Part shown: piece after piece, positions 25,170 to 34,200 of the stretch
How positions within the stretch are numbered: position 1 is the first letter of the stretch
How the letters are laid out: every line of letters begins with the position of its first letter
Assembly (NCBI GenBank): GCA_005778355.1
Contig: SXON01000112.1
Coordinates: 28,636 to 92,635, forward strand
Direction of reading: 5' to 3'
From: Pseudomonadota bacterium
GTDB taxonomy: Bacteria; Myxococcota_A; UBA796; SXON01
DNA: 64,000 bases
Program-made: the position numbers and the translations under genes
The notes under the pieces: generated by a model
What the model was told of the DNA's origin: nothing
Database searches by the model: none
What the model saw: the letters and a program-made list of their open reading frames with translations, nothing else

Positions 25170-25880
25170 CTAGGGCAAGCAGGGGATCGGCTTGCCATCG
25201 CCACCGGGCTGCGGGGTGCAGCCCAGCCCGTAGCGGGCCGCCACGTCGGCCGCGTGCACCTCGACCCCGCGCATGAAGCTCGCCATCGAGGACCGGGTGT
25301 AGGCCTCGGCCGCCTCGGCGGGGATGTTGCCCCCGAGATCGACCCGCACCTGATACACGGCCAGTGTATCAGATGTATCAATCGGCACCAGCAGCCAAGA
25401 ACCGGCGTTGTCGGCCATCGTGAGCGCACCATCAAACGCTGCCGCGTCAGTACGACCGCGAGACTCCTCCAGCCGCGCATTGTCGATACGCCATGCCCGC
25501 TCCCACACGCCGGTCGACAGCGCCAAGGTCGCGTTGTTTCGTAAGCGCAGCACCCAGTGACGGTCTTGCACCGGCCAGGGCATGTCGAGGCGTTGGTACA
25601 GGAGCTTGGGCGACGACCAGCGGCCTTCCAGCGCGATCTCGGTGAGCCCATCCACGTCTTCGCTGAGCCGATCGTCCGTGAGCGAGAGCCAAACGAGCGA
25701 CTGCGGCACGTGCATGAGACCCACCCCCACGGCGCTATCGGCGCCGGTGATCCGTCCCACGCGACCGGCCGCCGCGTCGTCAAAAACCGAGCGAGGCAAG
25801 GCCGGCGGCGGGTTCTCGGCCATCTGCTGCACTGCGGCCGCGACCTCCGCCCACTTCACGGCGAGGGCGGCAGCGTCCAT
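25170..25880 (-). CDS. START/SRPBCC-like protein (236 aa)
   Basis: The sequence contains VPQSLVWLSLTDDRLS, WVLRLRNNATLAL, GSWLLVPIDTSDTLAVYQVRVDLGGNIP and a C-terminal amphipathic helix, a START-like arrangement similar to the convergent neighbour. There is no clear signal peptide. It ends 2 nt from the neighbour's stop. The gene contains a perfect TGATACAC/GTGTATCA inverted repeat plus a third TGTATCA (25351-25380). Ligand unknown. Confidence 0.55.
   Translation of the reverse strand: MDAAALAVKWAEVAAAVQQMAENPPPALPRSVFDDAAAGRVGRITGADSAVGVGLMHVPQSLVWLSLTDDRLSEDVDGLTEIALEGRWSSPKLLYQRLDMPWPVQDRHWVLRLRNNATLALSTGVWERAWRIDNARLEESRGRTDAAAFDGALTMADNAGSWLLVPIDTSDTLAVYQVRVDLGGNIPAEAAEAYTRSSMASFMRGVEVHAADVAARYGLGCTPQPGGDGKPIPCLP
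25351..25380. repeat. TGATACAC-GGCCA-GTGTATCA inverted repeat plus TGTATCA inside the START-like gene
   Basis: The 8-bp arms are perfect, the loop is 5 nt, and another TGTATCA follows 2 nt later. The coding strand reads GAT ACA TCT GAT ACA CTG GCC GTG TAT CAG. Confidence 0.65.
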
Positions 25881-25883
25881 CCC

Positions 25884-26309
25884 CTAGTTGAACACGAAGG
25901 GGTGTGAGGTCATCACCGTGCCCCCGCTGGGCGCGGGGAACTTGAGTCGCTTGACCCCCGCAACCACACAGTCCTCGAGCATCGGATTGCCGAGGTTCGA
26001 CTCCGCAGTCTTGGCGTTGGCCACCGCGCCCGTGGAGGTGATCTCCCACGACACCACCATGCGTCCCCGGGGGCCCGACCCGCCGTAGCGGCTCACGCAG
26101 TCCTGCACGGTCCAGCTCCCCTTCTTCACGACCGCGGAGATCTGGCTCGGGAGCAGCTCGCCCTGGCCAGCATCCATGTCGCGGCCCTCGTCCAGGTCGG
26201 CGGTGGTGTCGGTGGCTGGCGCCTCGCTGGATGCCGAGGGGGGCGGCGCGTCCATGTCGAACTCGGCCTCGTCCTTGGCGGCGGCAGACAAGAGGAAGGC
26301 CAACAACAT
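25884..26309 (-). CDS. AgmX/PglI C-terminal domain protein (141 aa)
   Basis: A signal peptide (MLLAFLLSAAA) is followed by an acidic/Pro-Ser-rich linker and a C-terminal TonB-like domain: QISAVVKKGSWTVQDCVSRYG, GRMVVSWEITSTGAVANAKTAESNLGNPMLEDCVVAGVKRLKFPAPSGG and a terminal FVFN. This is the AgmX/PglI C-terminal domain pattern known from Myxococcota motility and adventurous-gliding proteins. Two Cys probably form a disulfide. It sits 3 nt upstream of the START-like gene in the same direction. Confidence 0.75.
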   Translation of the reverse strand: MLLAFLLSAAAKDEAEFDMDAPPPSASSEAPATDTTADLDEGRDMDAGQGELLPSQISAVVKKGSWTVQDCVSRYGGSGPRGRMVVSWEITSTGAVANAKTAESNLGNPMLEDCVVAGVKRLKFPAPSGGTVMTSHPFVFN

Positions 26310-26361
26310 CGGTCACCCCGGGGCGGCGGAATCCTAGCGCAATACGCGCCAGAACAGAAGT

Positions 26362-27060
26362 ATGATCGACCCCTACGCGAAGATCGCCCGGTGGTACGAC
26401 GCCGAGTTCGAGGGCGCGAGCGCCGATATCCGCAGCTTCGTAGGCCGGAATGTCGGTCCTCGGGTGCTCGTTCTCGGGTGTGGTACCGGCCGGGTGTGTC
26501 GGGGTTTCCCTCCTGATCGGCAGGTGGTGGGGCTCGACTTGAGCGCCCCGATGATCGCGGCCGCGCGGGCGCGAGGGGGCGACTACCAGGTGGCCGACAT
26601 GCGGCATTTCGACTTCGGCGTGTTCGACGAGGTGATCATCCCCAACGGCAGTTTCGCCTTCTTGCGCTCCCGCGCGGACCGTGCCGCCTGCCTCGCCGCC
26701 TGCGCCCGAGCGGCCGCCGTGCTCACCATCGACGTGCCGATGCCCGACTACGTGCTCCTCGGCCAGCCGCATACGCCCGAGCGACCCGCGTGGCAAGGTG
26801 TGGTGGAGGGCGTGGACGTCCAGCGTACGCGCGAGGTTTTTCGCGAGCCGGTGGCGCAGCGCCTGCGACTGGTCGACCGGTACTACGCCGGGAGCGAAGT
26901 GGTCGTGAGCGAGCTTGTGCTCCACCTGTTCACGCGCGACGAGATGGAGTGGATGCTGGAGGCGGCTGGCTTCTATGTGGACGAGGCCTGGGGCGATCAC
27001 GCTGGCGGCGCTGTGCGCGAAGGCTGCGATCGCCTGCTGGTGCGGGCGATGCGGTTCTAG
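26362..27060 (+). CDS. Class I SAM-dependent methyltransferase
   Basis: The 232-aa protein has the SAM-binding motif VLVLGCGTGRVCRGF, the acidic loop VVGLDLSAPMIAAAR, motif II YQVADMRHFDFGVFDEVIIPNGSF and a C-terminal ELVLHLFTRDEMEWMLEAAGF. These are typical of small-molecule methyltransferases. The substrate is unknown. The stop codon overlaps that of the minus-strand gene remnant that follows. Confidence 0.85.
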   Translation: MIDPYAKIARWYDAEFEGASADIRSFVGRNVGPRVLVLGCGTGRVCRGFPPDRQVVGLDLSAPMIAAARARGGDYQVADMRHFDFGVFDEVIIPNGSFAFLRSRADRAACLAACARAAAVLTIDVPMPDYVLLGQPHTPERPAWQGVVEGVDVQRTREVFREPVAQRLRLVDRYYAGSEVVVSELVLHLFTRDEMEWMLEAAGFYVDEAWGDHAGGAVREGCDRLLVRAMRF

Positions 27061-27135
27061 CGAAGGGTGCCAACGATCCCCGTCCGGGACGGGTCGGTGC
27101 AGCCGAGGCAGGCGCGGCCGGTGATGGCAACGGCG
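27057..27135 (-). pseudogene. Remnant of the 3' end of a MopE-type lipoprotein gene
   Basis: The minus-strand translation TGRACLGCTDPSRTGIVGTLR plus stop closely matches the C-terminus of the intact gene at 28458-29582 (TGRACLDCTNQSWTGIVGTIR). The nucleotide match covers about 75 bp and then fades. No start or upstream part is present. It lies in the same orientation as the intact copy, on the other side of the broken 27219-28439 gene. Confidence 0.7.
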
Positions 27136-27218
27136 GTGGTGCACCGCCGGGTGGGGCGCGGTTACGCTGCAATCGTGCCCGATGCCCGCCGCAACTCGCC
27201 CGTGCGCAAGGTCCGCGG

Positions 27219-27932
27219 ATGACGACAGCGCCAGGCGCGCCGCGCGAGGGACTCTGGGCGCTCCTCCTCGCCGTGGCCGCCGCAGGGTGCGCCCCGGGCG
27301 GCCCCAGCGAGGGTAGCCCGGAGGATGACAGCGCAGGGAACCCGGTCGACAGCGCCGACTCCGCGTCGTGCACGCCGGCCGCAGGCTCCCTCTCCCTGTC
27401 CCTCGGAACGCAGGTGCCCGTCGGGGCGCTGGGGGTCTTCGCTCGGGCCGTGCACCGCGACTCGGCGTTCACGGTGTACTACGCTCAGGGGTCCGTCTAT
27501 CTCTACCAGGCCTTCGACGCGGATTGGGTGGCCACGGGTGGCGAGGCCCAGCTCACCCCGGAGGGGGAGTCCGAGCGCGACCACGCGCTGACCTTCGATG
27601 GCCAGGGCACGTTCCATCTCGCTTCGGTGCGGGGGGAAGACGGCGACCCACCGTCGATGTCGCTGGCGAGGTTCGGCGCCGACAACGTCCGCGTGGGCAG
27701 CGGTCTCACGTACGAAGTGTCCGGGCCCAGCATCGATCCCGTCCTGGCGGTGATCGACGGGCAGGTGCTGGCAGGCACCGAGCATCGCGGCGAGGGCACC
27801 TGGGACGGCAACATGCCGCCCGACGACGAGGTGGAGCGAGGACTCGCCGTGCGGGTGTACGACACGGACCTCGTGTTCTCGCACGAGGTGCGGCGACTCG
27901 CCGACATTCCCGGCGCGGCGGCGCCCGGGTAG
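27219..27932 (+). CDS. Lipoprotein, N-terminal part; ends at in-frame TAG
   Basis: The ATG at 27219 gives a lipoprotein leader ending AAAGCAPGG, followed by an acidic linker. The mature part looks like a beta-propeller (FTVYYAQGSVYLYQAFDADW, ALTFDGQGTFHLASV). The ORF ends at TAG 27930-27932, but the same frame continues open to 28439 with the same protein style, so the product is probably truncated by a nonsense mutation or an assembly error. C-to-T change of CAG would create this TAG. Function unknown. Confidence 0.65.
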   Translation: MTTAPGAPREGLWALLLAVAAAGCAPGGPSEGSPEDDSAGNPVDSADSASCTPAAGSLSLSLGTQVPVGALGVFARAVHRDSAFTVYYAQGSVYLYQAFDADWVATGGEAQLTPEGESERDHALTFDGQGTFHLASVRGEDGDPPSMSLARFGADNVRVGSGLTYEVSGPSIDPVLAVIDGQVLAGTEHRGEGTWDGNMPPDDEVERGLAVRVYDTDLVFSHEVRRLADIPGAAAPG

Positions 27933-28439
27933 TTCTGGGGCCTCGGCTCGGCGCTCGTCGAGGCGGAGGGCTACCGTGTGCTCTTCGCGGCCTCCGCGAT
28001 CGGCGACACCACCCACTTTAGCGATGGCGAGAGCGCCGGCGCGCGACAGATCTTCGCGCTCCGCTTCGACGCGAACCTCGACTTCGTCGACGCCTTCGGC
28101 CCCCTCACCAACACCACCAACGACAACTACTGGAGCACCGGCGCGGTGTTCGACGACGGCTACTACTTCGTGGCGCACACCTACCGTCGGCCGGAGGACG
28201 GGTCGGTGCCGATGCGCGACTCCGGCGGCGTGGAAACCGACGCGGCGAACGTGCAACTCGAAGTGTACAACGCCTGCTTCGACCCGGTCGCGAGCCTCGC
28301 CATCACCGCCTACACCCCCGAGGAGATCGACCTCGGGGGGGGCGCGCACCGAGCGGGCCTCCTCGCCGTCGACGACCGGCTCTACGTGACCTACGACGAC
28401 GGCGAGGCCAGGGTTCGCGAGGTCGTCGTGAGCCGCTGA
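27933..28439 (+). pseudogene. C-terminal part of the same lipoprotein after the in-frame TAG
   Basis: Directly after the TAG the frame reads FWGLGSALVEAEGYRVLFAASAIG and continues with propeller-like repeats (QIFALRFDANLDFVDAFG, ACFDPVASLAITAYTPEE, RLYVTYDDGEARVREVV). Coordinates 27933-28439 are in phase with 27219-27932. No start codon occurs within the first residues. It is treated as the second half of one broken gene. Confidence 0.7.
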
Positions 28440-28457
28440 GCGCCCGCAGGCCGCCGC

Positions 28458-29582
28458 CTACCTGATGGTCCCCACGATCCCCGTCCACGACTGGTTGGTA
28501 CAGTCGAGGCAGGCGCGGCCGGTGAAGGTGGCGGTGAAGGTGGCGGTGAAGGTGCCGTCGCCATTGAACTCGCCTTCGAGCGTGTAGGCCTCCTCGCAGG
28601 TGCCGGGCAGCACGCGCTCCACCGAGAACTCGGTGGTGGTGGTCCAGTAGCCGCTCATCGTCCCCGGCTGCGAGCCGGTGCCCACCGAGGTGATGTCGAG
28701 CGCGGGGTAGCTGTCGAGCACCGACACCTGGTCGAAGTCGATCATCACGTAGGTGTAGGCGCAGTCGTACTCGATGGTGGTGTCGAGATCGTAGGTGCCG
28801 TCCACCGAGCACTCGTCGTCGCGACCGCTGCAGTCGTTGTCGATGCCGTCGTCGCATACCTCGTCGAGGTTGGGCGAGCGAGAAGCATCGTTGTCGTCGC
28901 AGTCGGCGTCGCAGGCCGACACGCCGTCGAGGTCGGCGTCGCTCTCGTCGAGCGTGGCCGCGTCGCAGTCATCGTCGATGCCGTTGCAGGCGGTCTCCAA
29001 GGCACCGGGGCTCACGGTGGGCGAGAGATCGGCGCAGTCCTCGCACTCGGTGTAGCCGTCGGCGTCGTGATCGAGGCCGTCGGGCGTTTCCTCGTCGCAG
29101 TCGTTGTCGATCGAATCGCAGCTCACTTCCGAGCCATTGGGGCTGATCGCCGCGTCCTGGTCGTTGCAGTCCGCGTCGTTCTCCACGAAGCCCTCGCCGA
29201 GCTCGCAGGCCGAGCCGGGGTTGTACGGGTCACCGAAGCCGTCGCCGTCGCCGTCGGCGTAGTAGGTGCTGCCACCGCTGCCGTCGACGCTGTCGTCGGC
29301 GTCGTCGACGAGGTCGTCGCAGTCGTCGTCGACCTCGTTGCACACCTCCTGGGCGGCCGGGTTGATCTCGGGGTCGGCGTCGTTGCAGTCGAGCTTCTCG
29401 GCCGGGTACGTCGCCACGCAGTCGTCGTTGTCGCCGTCGAAGTAGCCGTCGCCGTCGCGATCGAAGGGGTCGTCGAGCTCCTTGCCCTCCGCACCCTGGA
29501 GCACGCCGTCGCAGCGGGCGGTCTCGGTGACCGACACGTCGTTGGCGCAGGCCGCGAGGAACAAGAGCGCGAGTCGCCGCAT
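28458..29582 (-). CDS. MopE-repeat lipoprotein (374 aa)
   Basis: The ATG at 29582 with GGAG 5 nt upstream gives MRRLALLFLAAC, a lipoprotein signal. The body has about five acidic Cys repeats of the MopE type (DRDGDGYFDGDNDDC, DCNDADPEINPAAQEVCNEVDDDCDD, DCADLSPTVSPGALETACNGIDDDCD). The C-terminal ~120 residues form a separate domain ending GRACLDCTNQSWTGIVGTIR. The repeats probably bind calcium and present the protein at the cell surface. The 3' end is duplicated at 27057-27135. It is divergent from tRNA-Arg. Confidence 0.8.
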   Translation of the reverse strand: MRRLALLFLAACANDVSVTETARCDGVLQGAEGKELDDPFDRDGDGYFDGDNDDCVATYPAEKLDCNDADPEINPAAQEVCNEVDDDCDDLVDDADDSVDGSGGSTYYADGDGDGFGDPYNPGSACELGEGFVENDADCNDQDAAISPNGSEVSCDSIDNDCDEETPDGLDHDADGYTECEDCADLSPTVSPGALETACNGIDDDCDAATLDESDADLDGVSACDADCDDNDASRSPNLDEVCDDGIDNDCSGRDDECSVDGTYDLDTTIEYDCAYTYVMIDFDQVSVLDSYPALDITSVGTGSQPGTMSGYWTTTTEFSVERVLPGTCEEAYTLEGEFNGDGTFTATFTATFTGRACLDCTNQSWTGIVGTIR

Positions 29583-29614
29583 GCGGTCTCCGTGGCTAGG
29601 ATAGCGTGGCAAAG

Positions 29615-29691
29615 GCCCTTGTAGCTCAGCTGGACAGAGCCGGGGATTTCTAATCCCCAGGTCGCAGGTTCGATCCCTGCCAAGGGCGCCA
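29615..29691 (+). tRNA. tRNA-Arg (anticodon TCT)
   Basis: A full cloverleaf is visible. The acceptor stem GCCCTTG pairs with CAAGGGC, the D-arm contains AGCTCAGCTGGACAGAGC, and the anticodon stem GGGGA pairs with TCCCC around the loop TTTCTAA. The T-arm is CAGGTTCGATCCCTG. CCA is encoded at the 3' end. The anticodon TCT reads AGA/AGG, rare codons in such a GC-rich genome. Confidence 0.95.
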
Positions 29692-29708
29692 GCTTGCCCG
29701 CCGTGGTT

Positions 29709-29714
29709 TAGACT
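29709..29714 (+). promoter_or_regulatory. -10 box TAGACT six nt before ATG (leaderless-type)
   Basis: GGTTTAGACT lies immediately before CGGGGC and the ATG at 29721. No Shine-Dalgarno sequence is visible. Confidence 0.4.
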
Positions 29715-29720
29715 CGGGGC

Positions 29721-30347
29721 ATGTGGAAAGTCGTCGCCGCCGTCGTCGCCCTCCTCGTGCTGGCCTGCGCCGGCGTGCTCGCGCTCGGTGGCTACGGGGG
29801 CCTCGAGTACCTGCGCCTCGAGAAGGTGGAGACCGAGCAGGAGGAGGTGGCGGCGCGCATCGAGGCCGCCGAGGAGGCCGCGGGCGACCGCCAGGCCGCC
29901 GCCTGCGACCTGGGCGAAGTGGCCTACGCGGCGCGTGACTTCGGTGCCGCCATCGGTCACCTCGACGAGTGCCTGGAGCAGGAGCCCGAGAACGCCGGTG
30001 GTTTCCTGATGCGGGGGAAGAGCTACGCGCAGCTGGAGCGCTACGAGCGCGCCGAGATCGACATCACTCGCGCCGCAGGCCTCGACGGCACCAGCGTGGA
30101 CGCCTGGAAGACCCTCACCTGGACGCGTGTGCGCACCGGCGACGACCGGGGCGCCATCGAGGCCGCCGACCGCTGGCTGGCCCTGGTGCCCAACGCGGCC
30201 GACGCCTACCTCAGCCGGGCCGACTGTGCGTTTCGACTCGGGCTCACACGGGAGGCCATCGCCGACGCCAAGCGGGCCTGCGAGCTGGGGGCGCCGGAGG
30301 GGTGTGCGTTGCAGGAGCGGATTCGGCAGTCGGCGCGGGGGGGCTGA
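29721..30347 (+). CDS. Membrane-anchored TPR protein (208 aa)
   Basis: An N-terminal membrane segment (VVAAVVALLVLACAGVLALGG) is followed by a coiled coil (EKVETEQEEVAARIEAAEEAAG) and about four tetratricopeptide repeats (GEVAYAARDFGAAIGHLDECLEQEP, YAQLERYERAEIDITRAAGLD, GDDRGAIEAADRWLALVP, DAYLSRADCAFRLGLTREAIADAKRACELG). TPRs mediate protein-protein contacts, here on the periplasmic side. It is downstream of tRNA-Arg in the same direction but probably has its own promoter. Partner unknown. Confidence 0.75.
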   Translation: MWKVVAAVVALLVLACAGVLALGGYGGLEYLRLEKVETEQEEVAARIEAAEEAAGDRQAAACDLGEVAYAARDFGAAIGHLDECLEQEPENAGGFLMRGKSYAQLERYERAEIDITRAAGLDGTSVDAWKTLTWTRVRTGDDRGAIEAADRWLALVPNAADAYLSRADCAFRLGLTREAIADAKRACELGAPEGCALQERIRQSARGG

Positions 30348-30407
30348 CCGCAGGTCGTTGCCCTCCGAGCGCTCCGGCATCGCGACCGATGGGCCAAAAC
30401 AAGCACC

Positions 30408-30437
30408 TTGACTCCGGGCGCCCCCCTCGGCTACCGT
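30408..30437 (+). promoter_or_regulatory. Sigma70-like promoter of the giant Asp-box protein gene
   Basis: TTGACT is followed by 18 nt and TACCGT, about 28 nt before the ATG at 30465. GGAGG lies 7 nt before that ATG. This is the clearest consensus promoter seen in the window. Confidence 0.6.
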
Positions 30438-30464
30438 GAGCGCGCCCTAGCCGGAGGCTCACCC

Positions 30465-33400
30465 ATGCAGCGCCCCCCCCCCGCGGCACTTTGCCGCACT
30501 CCTCGTAGTCACTAGCGCCATGCTCGCCCCGGCGAGGGCGAGAGCCGCCTGCCCAGGCGACAGCGATGGCGACGGCTACAGCCTGAGCGGCACCTCGGGC
30601 GGCTGCGTGATCGGCGTGCCCGACTGCGACGACGGCGACGCGAACGTGAACCCCGGCGAGTTCGAGACCCTTTCCGACGGCATCGACAACGAGTGCGACG
30701 GTCGCGACGCGATGGCGCGCTACTTCTCCTCCGGCTTCTTCAATGCGGCCACGTGGCCGGGAACCGGCGTGTTCAGCTACACCGGCGACACGGTACAGGT
30801 GGGCGACCCCGGGGCGTTTGCCCGCTCGACCGTCACCCGCACCGTCGGCATTCCTCGCAGCCGCGGCGCGACGGGCGTGATGGTCGATGTCGCCCTCCTC
30901 ACCGGCCCCGGCTGCACCATCGAGCTCGACACGACCCCGTGGGGCGCGTCGTTCCCGGTGACCACGCACGACGAGCCGCTCATCGCCACGGGCACCAACT
31001 GGATCCCCTTCCCCACGGTGCAACCTCGGCACATCCTGCGCGCCGTCCGCGTGGCGTGCATGAACTTCTCGCGCGCCGAGATCGACTGGATCCAGGTACA
31101 GAACGCCGACGAGGCGATGCCCCCGCCCGCCGACATCACGCTGGCCTGGACCGACACCCGCATGCCCGGCGGCGGCTACATCGAGTCCGTCGTGCGCGAC
31201 GATGGCCTCGCCAACCTGTGGATGGGCACCGACGTGGCCGGCGTGGCCATCGGTGATCGCGACTGGCCCGGGTTCTGGGAGGTCAACAACGGCGCCGGCA
31301 CGTCCTCGCTCATGATGCAGGGCAACCTCGGCGTCGCGGACATGGAGCCCATGGCCAACCCCGACGACGGCGTGTACGTGCTGATGGGCGACGTCACCAA
31401 CCCGGAGGACGGCGACCGGACGCTGGTCGGCGGGCTCTGGTGGACCGGCGACGAGGGCAACACGTGGTCGCAGCTCGGCTCGTCCTGGAGCGACACCTAC
31501 GGTGCCAGCGCGGGCGTGACCTGGGCGGACACAGGCGACGACATCGGCGGCTTCGGCCTCGAGACCAACTGCCCGGGGACGCGTGCCGGCGAGGTCACCT
31601 GGGAAGGCGGCGGCGGGCGGCTGATCCAGGCCGACGACATCGAGCCCGGCGTGCCCGGGCAGGGCGAGGTCATCTACGTGGCCAACGCCGACGACGACGC
31701 GATGGGCGTGTCGATCTACGCGGCGGGGCAGACCTGCGCGCTGCCCAACGACGGGACCGCGCTCCCCGCCGAGCACGTGGGCGCCATCCTGCGCGTCGAC
31801 CTGCCGCTGGGCACGCCCTCGCTGCTCCTTGTGGGCTACCGCGGGCGGGTGAATGCGGGCGAGGGGGTGTACGCCTGCGAGTTGCCCGCGTGGCCGCTGG
31901 ACTGCGCCCTGCCGGCCGGCCTGCGCGCGAACTGCTGGCCCGTCGATGGCACCGACGGGGTCGACGTGCGCGACATCGAGCCCGACACGCTGGCCGAGGC
32001 GCTGGGCGACCTTGCCGTCTACGTGGTGGATGGCGGCACCCGCCCGGTCGATGCCGACAGCGACGGGGTGGGCGACGCGACGTGCAACCACGACGAGTCG
32101 GCGCTCCACCGGGTGGCGCTGGAGCTAGACACCTTCGGCAACGTGGTGGACACCTGGGTGCCCGGGCTCGTGGTCGAGGGCGACATCGACATGCTCTCGC
32201 CCACCACCGACTACTTCATGACCGACGCCAGCATGGATCCCACCAGCGAGTGGGTGTTCATCAACCTCGGCCCGGCCTCGTCCGCCGCGAACTACTTCGT
32301 CGACCGGCTGTACCGCGCCGAGTCGCCCCTGGTGCCGCTGGGCACGGCCACCTGGGAGCCCGTGAACTCCGGCGACCCGGCCACGCCCTTCTCCGACCTC
32401 GACTACTACGAGCGCATCCGGCAATCCGCGAACCTCGACCTCGGCGGCGCCTGGCTGGAGTCCACCATCAACGGCCAGCCGCACTCCTTCCCGGCGCGCG
32501 CCGCCCCCGGCGAGGGACACTCGACCATCTGGGTGGATGGTGCCTTCGGCGACTACGCGGTGGTGTCCGGGTGGGCCAACGCGTGGATGGTCGAGGGGCT
32601 GAGCGCGGGCTGGTACGACGACGAGACCGACCCGGTGGGCACGCCCGACATCGATACCCTCGCCCAGCCCGAGGGCGACGTGGACTGGACGTTCTGGCCC
32701 GACATCAGCCCTGGCTACACCTACCAGACCTTCGTGGCCCACGAGGTGGCGTGGGACAGTAGCGGCACCCTCTGGACCGTCGCCGGCGACCACGGCGTGC
32801 TCCAGTACGACCCGGCCCACTGGCTCGCCACCGGCGAGGGGGCGGCCATCGACTGCCTGTGGAAGGGCTTCCCGGCGGGGTCGGTCACGGTGTCGGTCGG
32901 CCTCGACGGCAGCGTGTGGGCCGGCTTGCTCGACGAGTCGACCTCCGACGGGCGACACCAGATGGCGGTGGTGCGGACGCTCGACCAGGGGGCCACCTGG
33001 GCCTACGCGGGGGCCGGGTACGACTCGGCGTTCATGGACGAGACCACCGGGGAACACTGGTGCATGGACAAGGACTTCACGCACGCGGCCGTCCCGTTCG
33101 ACGCGGGGACGGCCACCTGGCCTGGCTCCCAGTTCTGGGTAGGCATGATCGACCCCATCAATCCTCCGACCGACACCCAGCCCAGCCTTGGCAACCCCGT
33201 CGACGTGCGGGCGCTCGACGCCAACGCCGCGCTGGTGCTCTTCCAGCCCGAGTCGGGCACCGGCAGCCCCGGCGGCCTCTACCTCACGGTGGACGGCGGT
33301 GTCACCTGGGACGCGGTGCCCTTCGACCCGGGCACCGGCACCGTGCCCTGCGACGAGACCCTCACCTGGCAGAAGGGCACCTTCGAGCTGGTCCACCCGG

Positions 33401-34200
33401 GCGGCGAGTACACCTACTGGGTGGAAGACGAGGTCACCGGCGACGTGAGCTGGAGCTTCGACCTGATCTTCTCCGTGGAGCTCGGCACCGTGTACGGAAG
33501 CTACCCGTCGTCCGCCGGGCCCACCGAGTGCTCGCTGGCGCGCATTCTCGTGACCGACGACGGCACGGGACAGCCTCAGGCCGACTGGGACTGGATCCCG
33601 CTGGAGAAGTTCCACGAGTCCGAGAACACTTGCGGCGTGAGCGGCCAGGTGATCGAGGGCGCCACCATCGCCCCGTGGAGCGAGGACATCGTCATCTGGG
33701 GCGGTTACCGCCGCTTCTTCGGCTCCGACCCCTACCAGATCACCACCCGCTACGGCGGCGCCTGCATCATGAACTGGAGCGATCCGGGCGTGGACTACTG
33801 GGGCAGCAGCACCGGCGCCTACGACACCTACACGATGTTGATGAACCCGGCGGTCGACGAGCTGAGCGTGGGCTGGGTGGCGCCCCACCCGGAGGTGGCC
33901 GACCTCTACGCGATCCTGCCCTCGCTCGACCTCGGCACCCGCAAGCAGTGCGAGGTCGTGCGCGACCCATCCACGCACGCCGCCTGTCCCGACTTCCCCT
34001 ACCCCCGCCTCGCCTCGCGCACCGCGCTTGGCGGCTGGACGGTCACCACCCTCGCCACCCACCCGCCATCCGGCCTGCCGATGCACGCCGCGTGGAGCCC
34101 ACTCGGGGTGGCCGACGACCAGGGCGGCAACGGCCACGGCCACTGGCTGGGGGTCGCGCTCGCCGGCAGTGGCGCCTGGCGCGGGGAGGTCCAGTGGTAA
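30465..34200 (+). CDS. Giant secreted Asp-box (BNR-like) repeat protein, out of frame at a C10 tract
   Basis: The track ORF starts at 30520, but a proper start at 30465 has a promoter and GGAGG. If one C is removed from the C10 run it yields MQRPPPRHFAALLVVTSAMLAPARA, a good signal peptide. The mature protein begins with one MopE-type motif (DSDGDGYSLSG...DCDDGDANVNPGE). It then has many propeller-like segments with Asp-boxes (GDEGNTWSQL, LDQGATWAYAG, VDGGVTWDAVP), as in sialidase/sortilin-type propellers. It is probably a secreted or surface protein of about 1,240 aa. The next gene overlaps its stop. Function unknown. Confidence 0.75.
30473..30482 (+). repeat. C10 homopolymer in the 5' coding region (possible contingency tract)
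   Basis: Ten C follow ATGCAGCG. With ten C the frame from ATG 30465 closes at TAG 30513-30515; with nine C (or twelve) it joins the 1,226-aa ORF and forms a signal peptide. A slippage-prone tract of this length at this position is typical of phase-variable genes, but may also be a homopolymer sequencing error. Confidence 0.6.
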
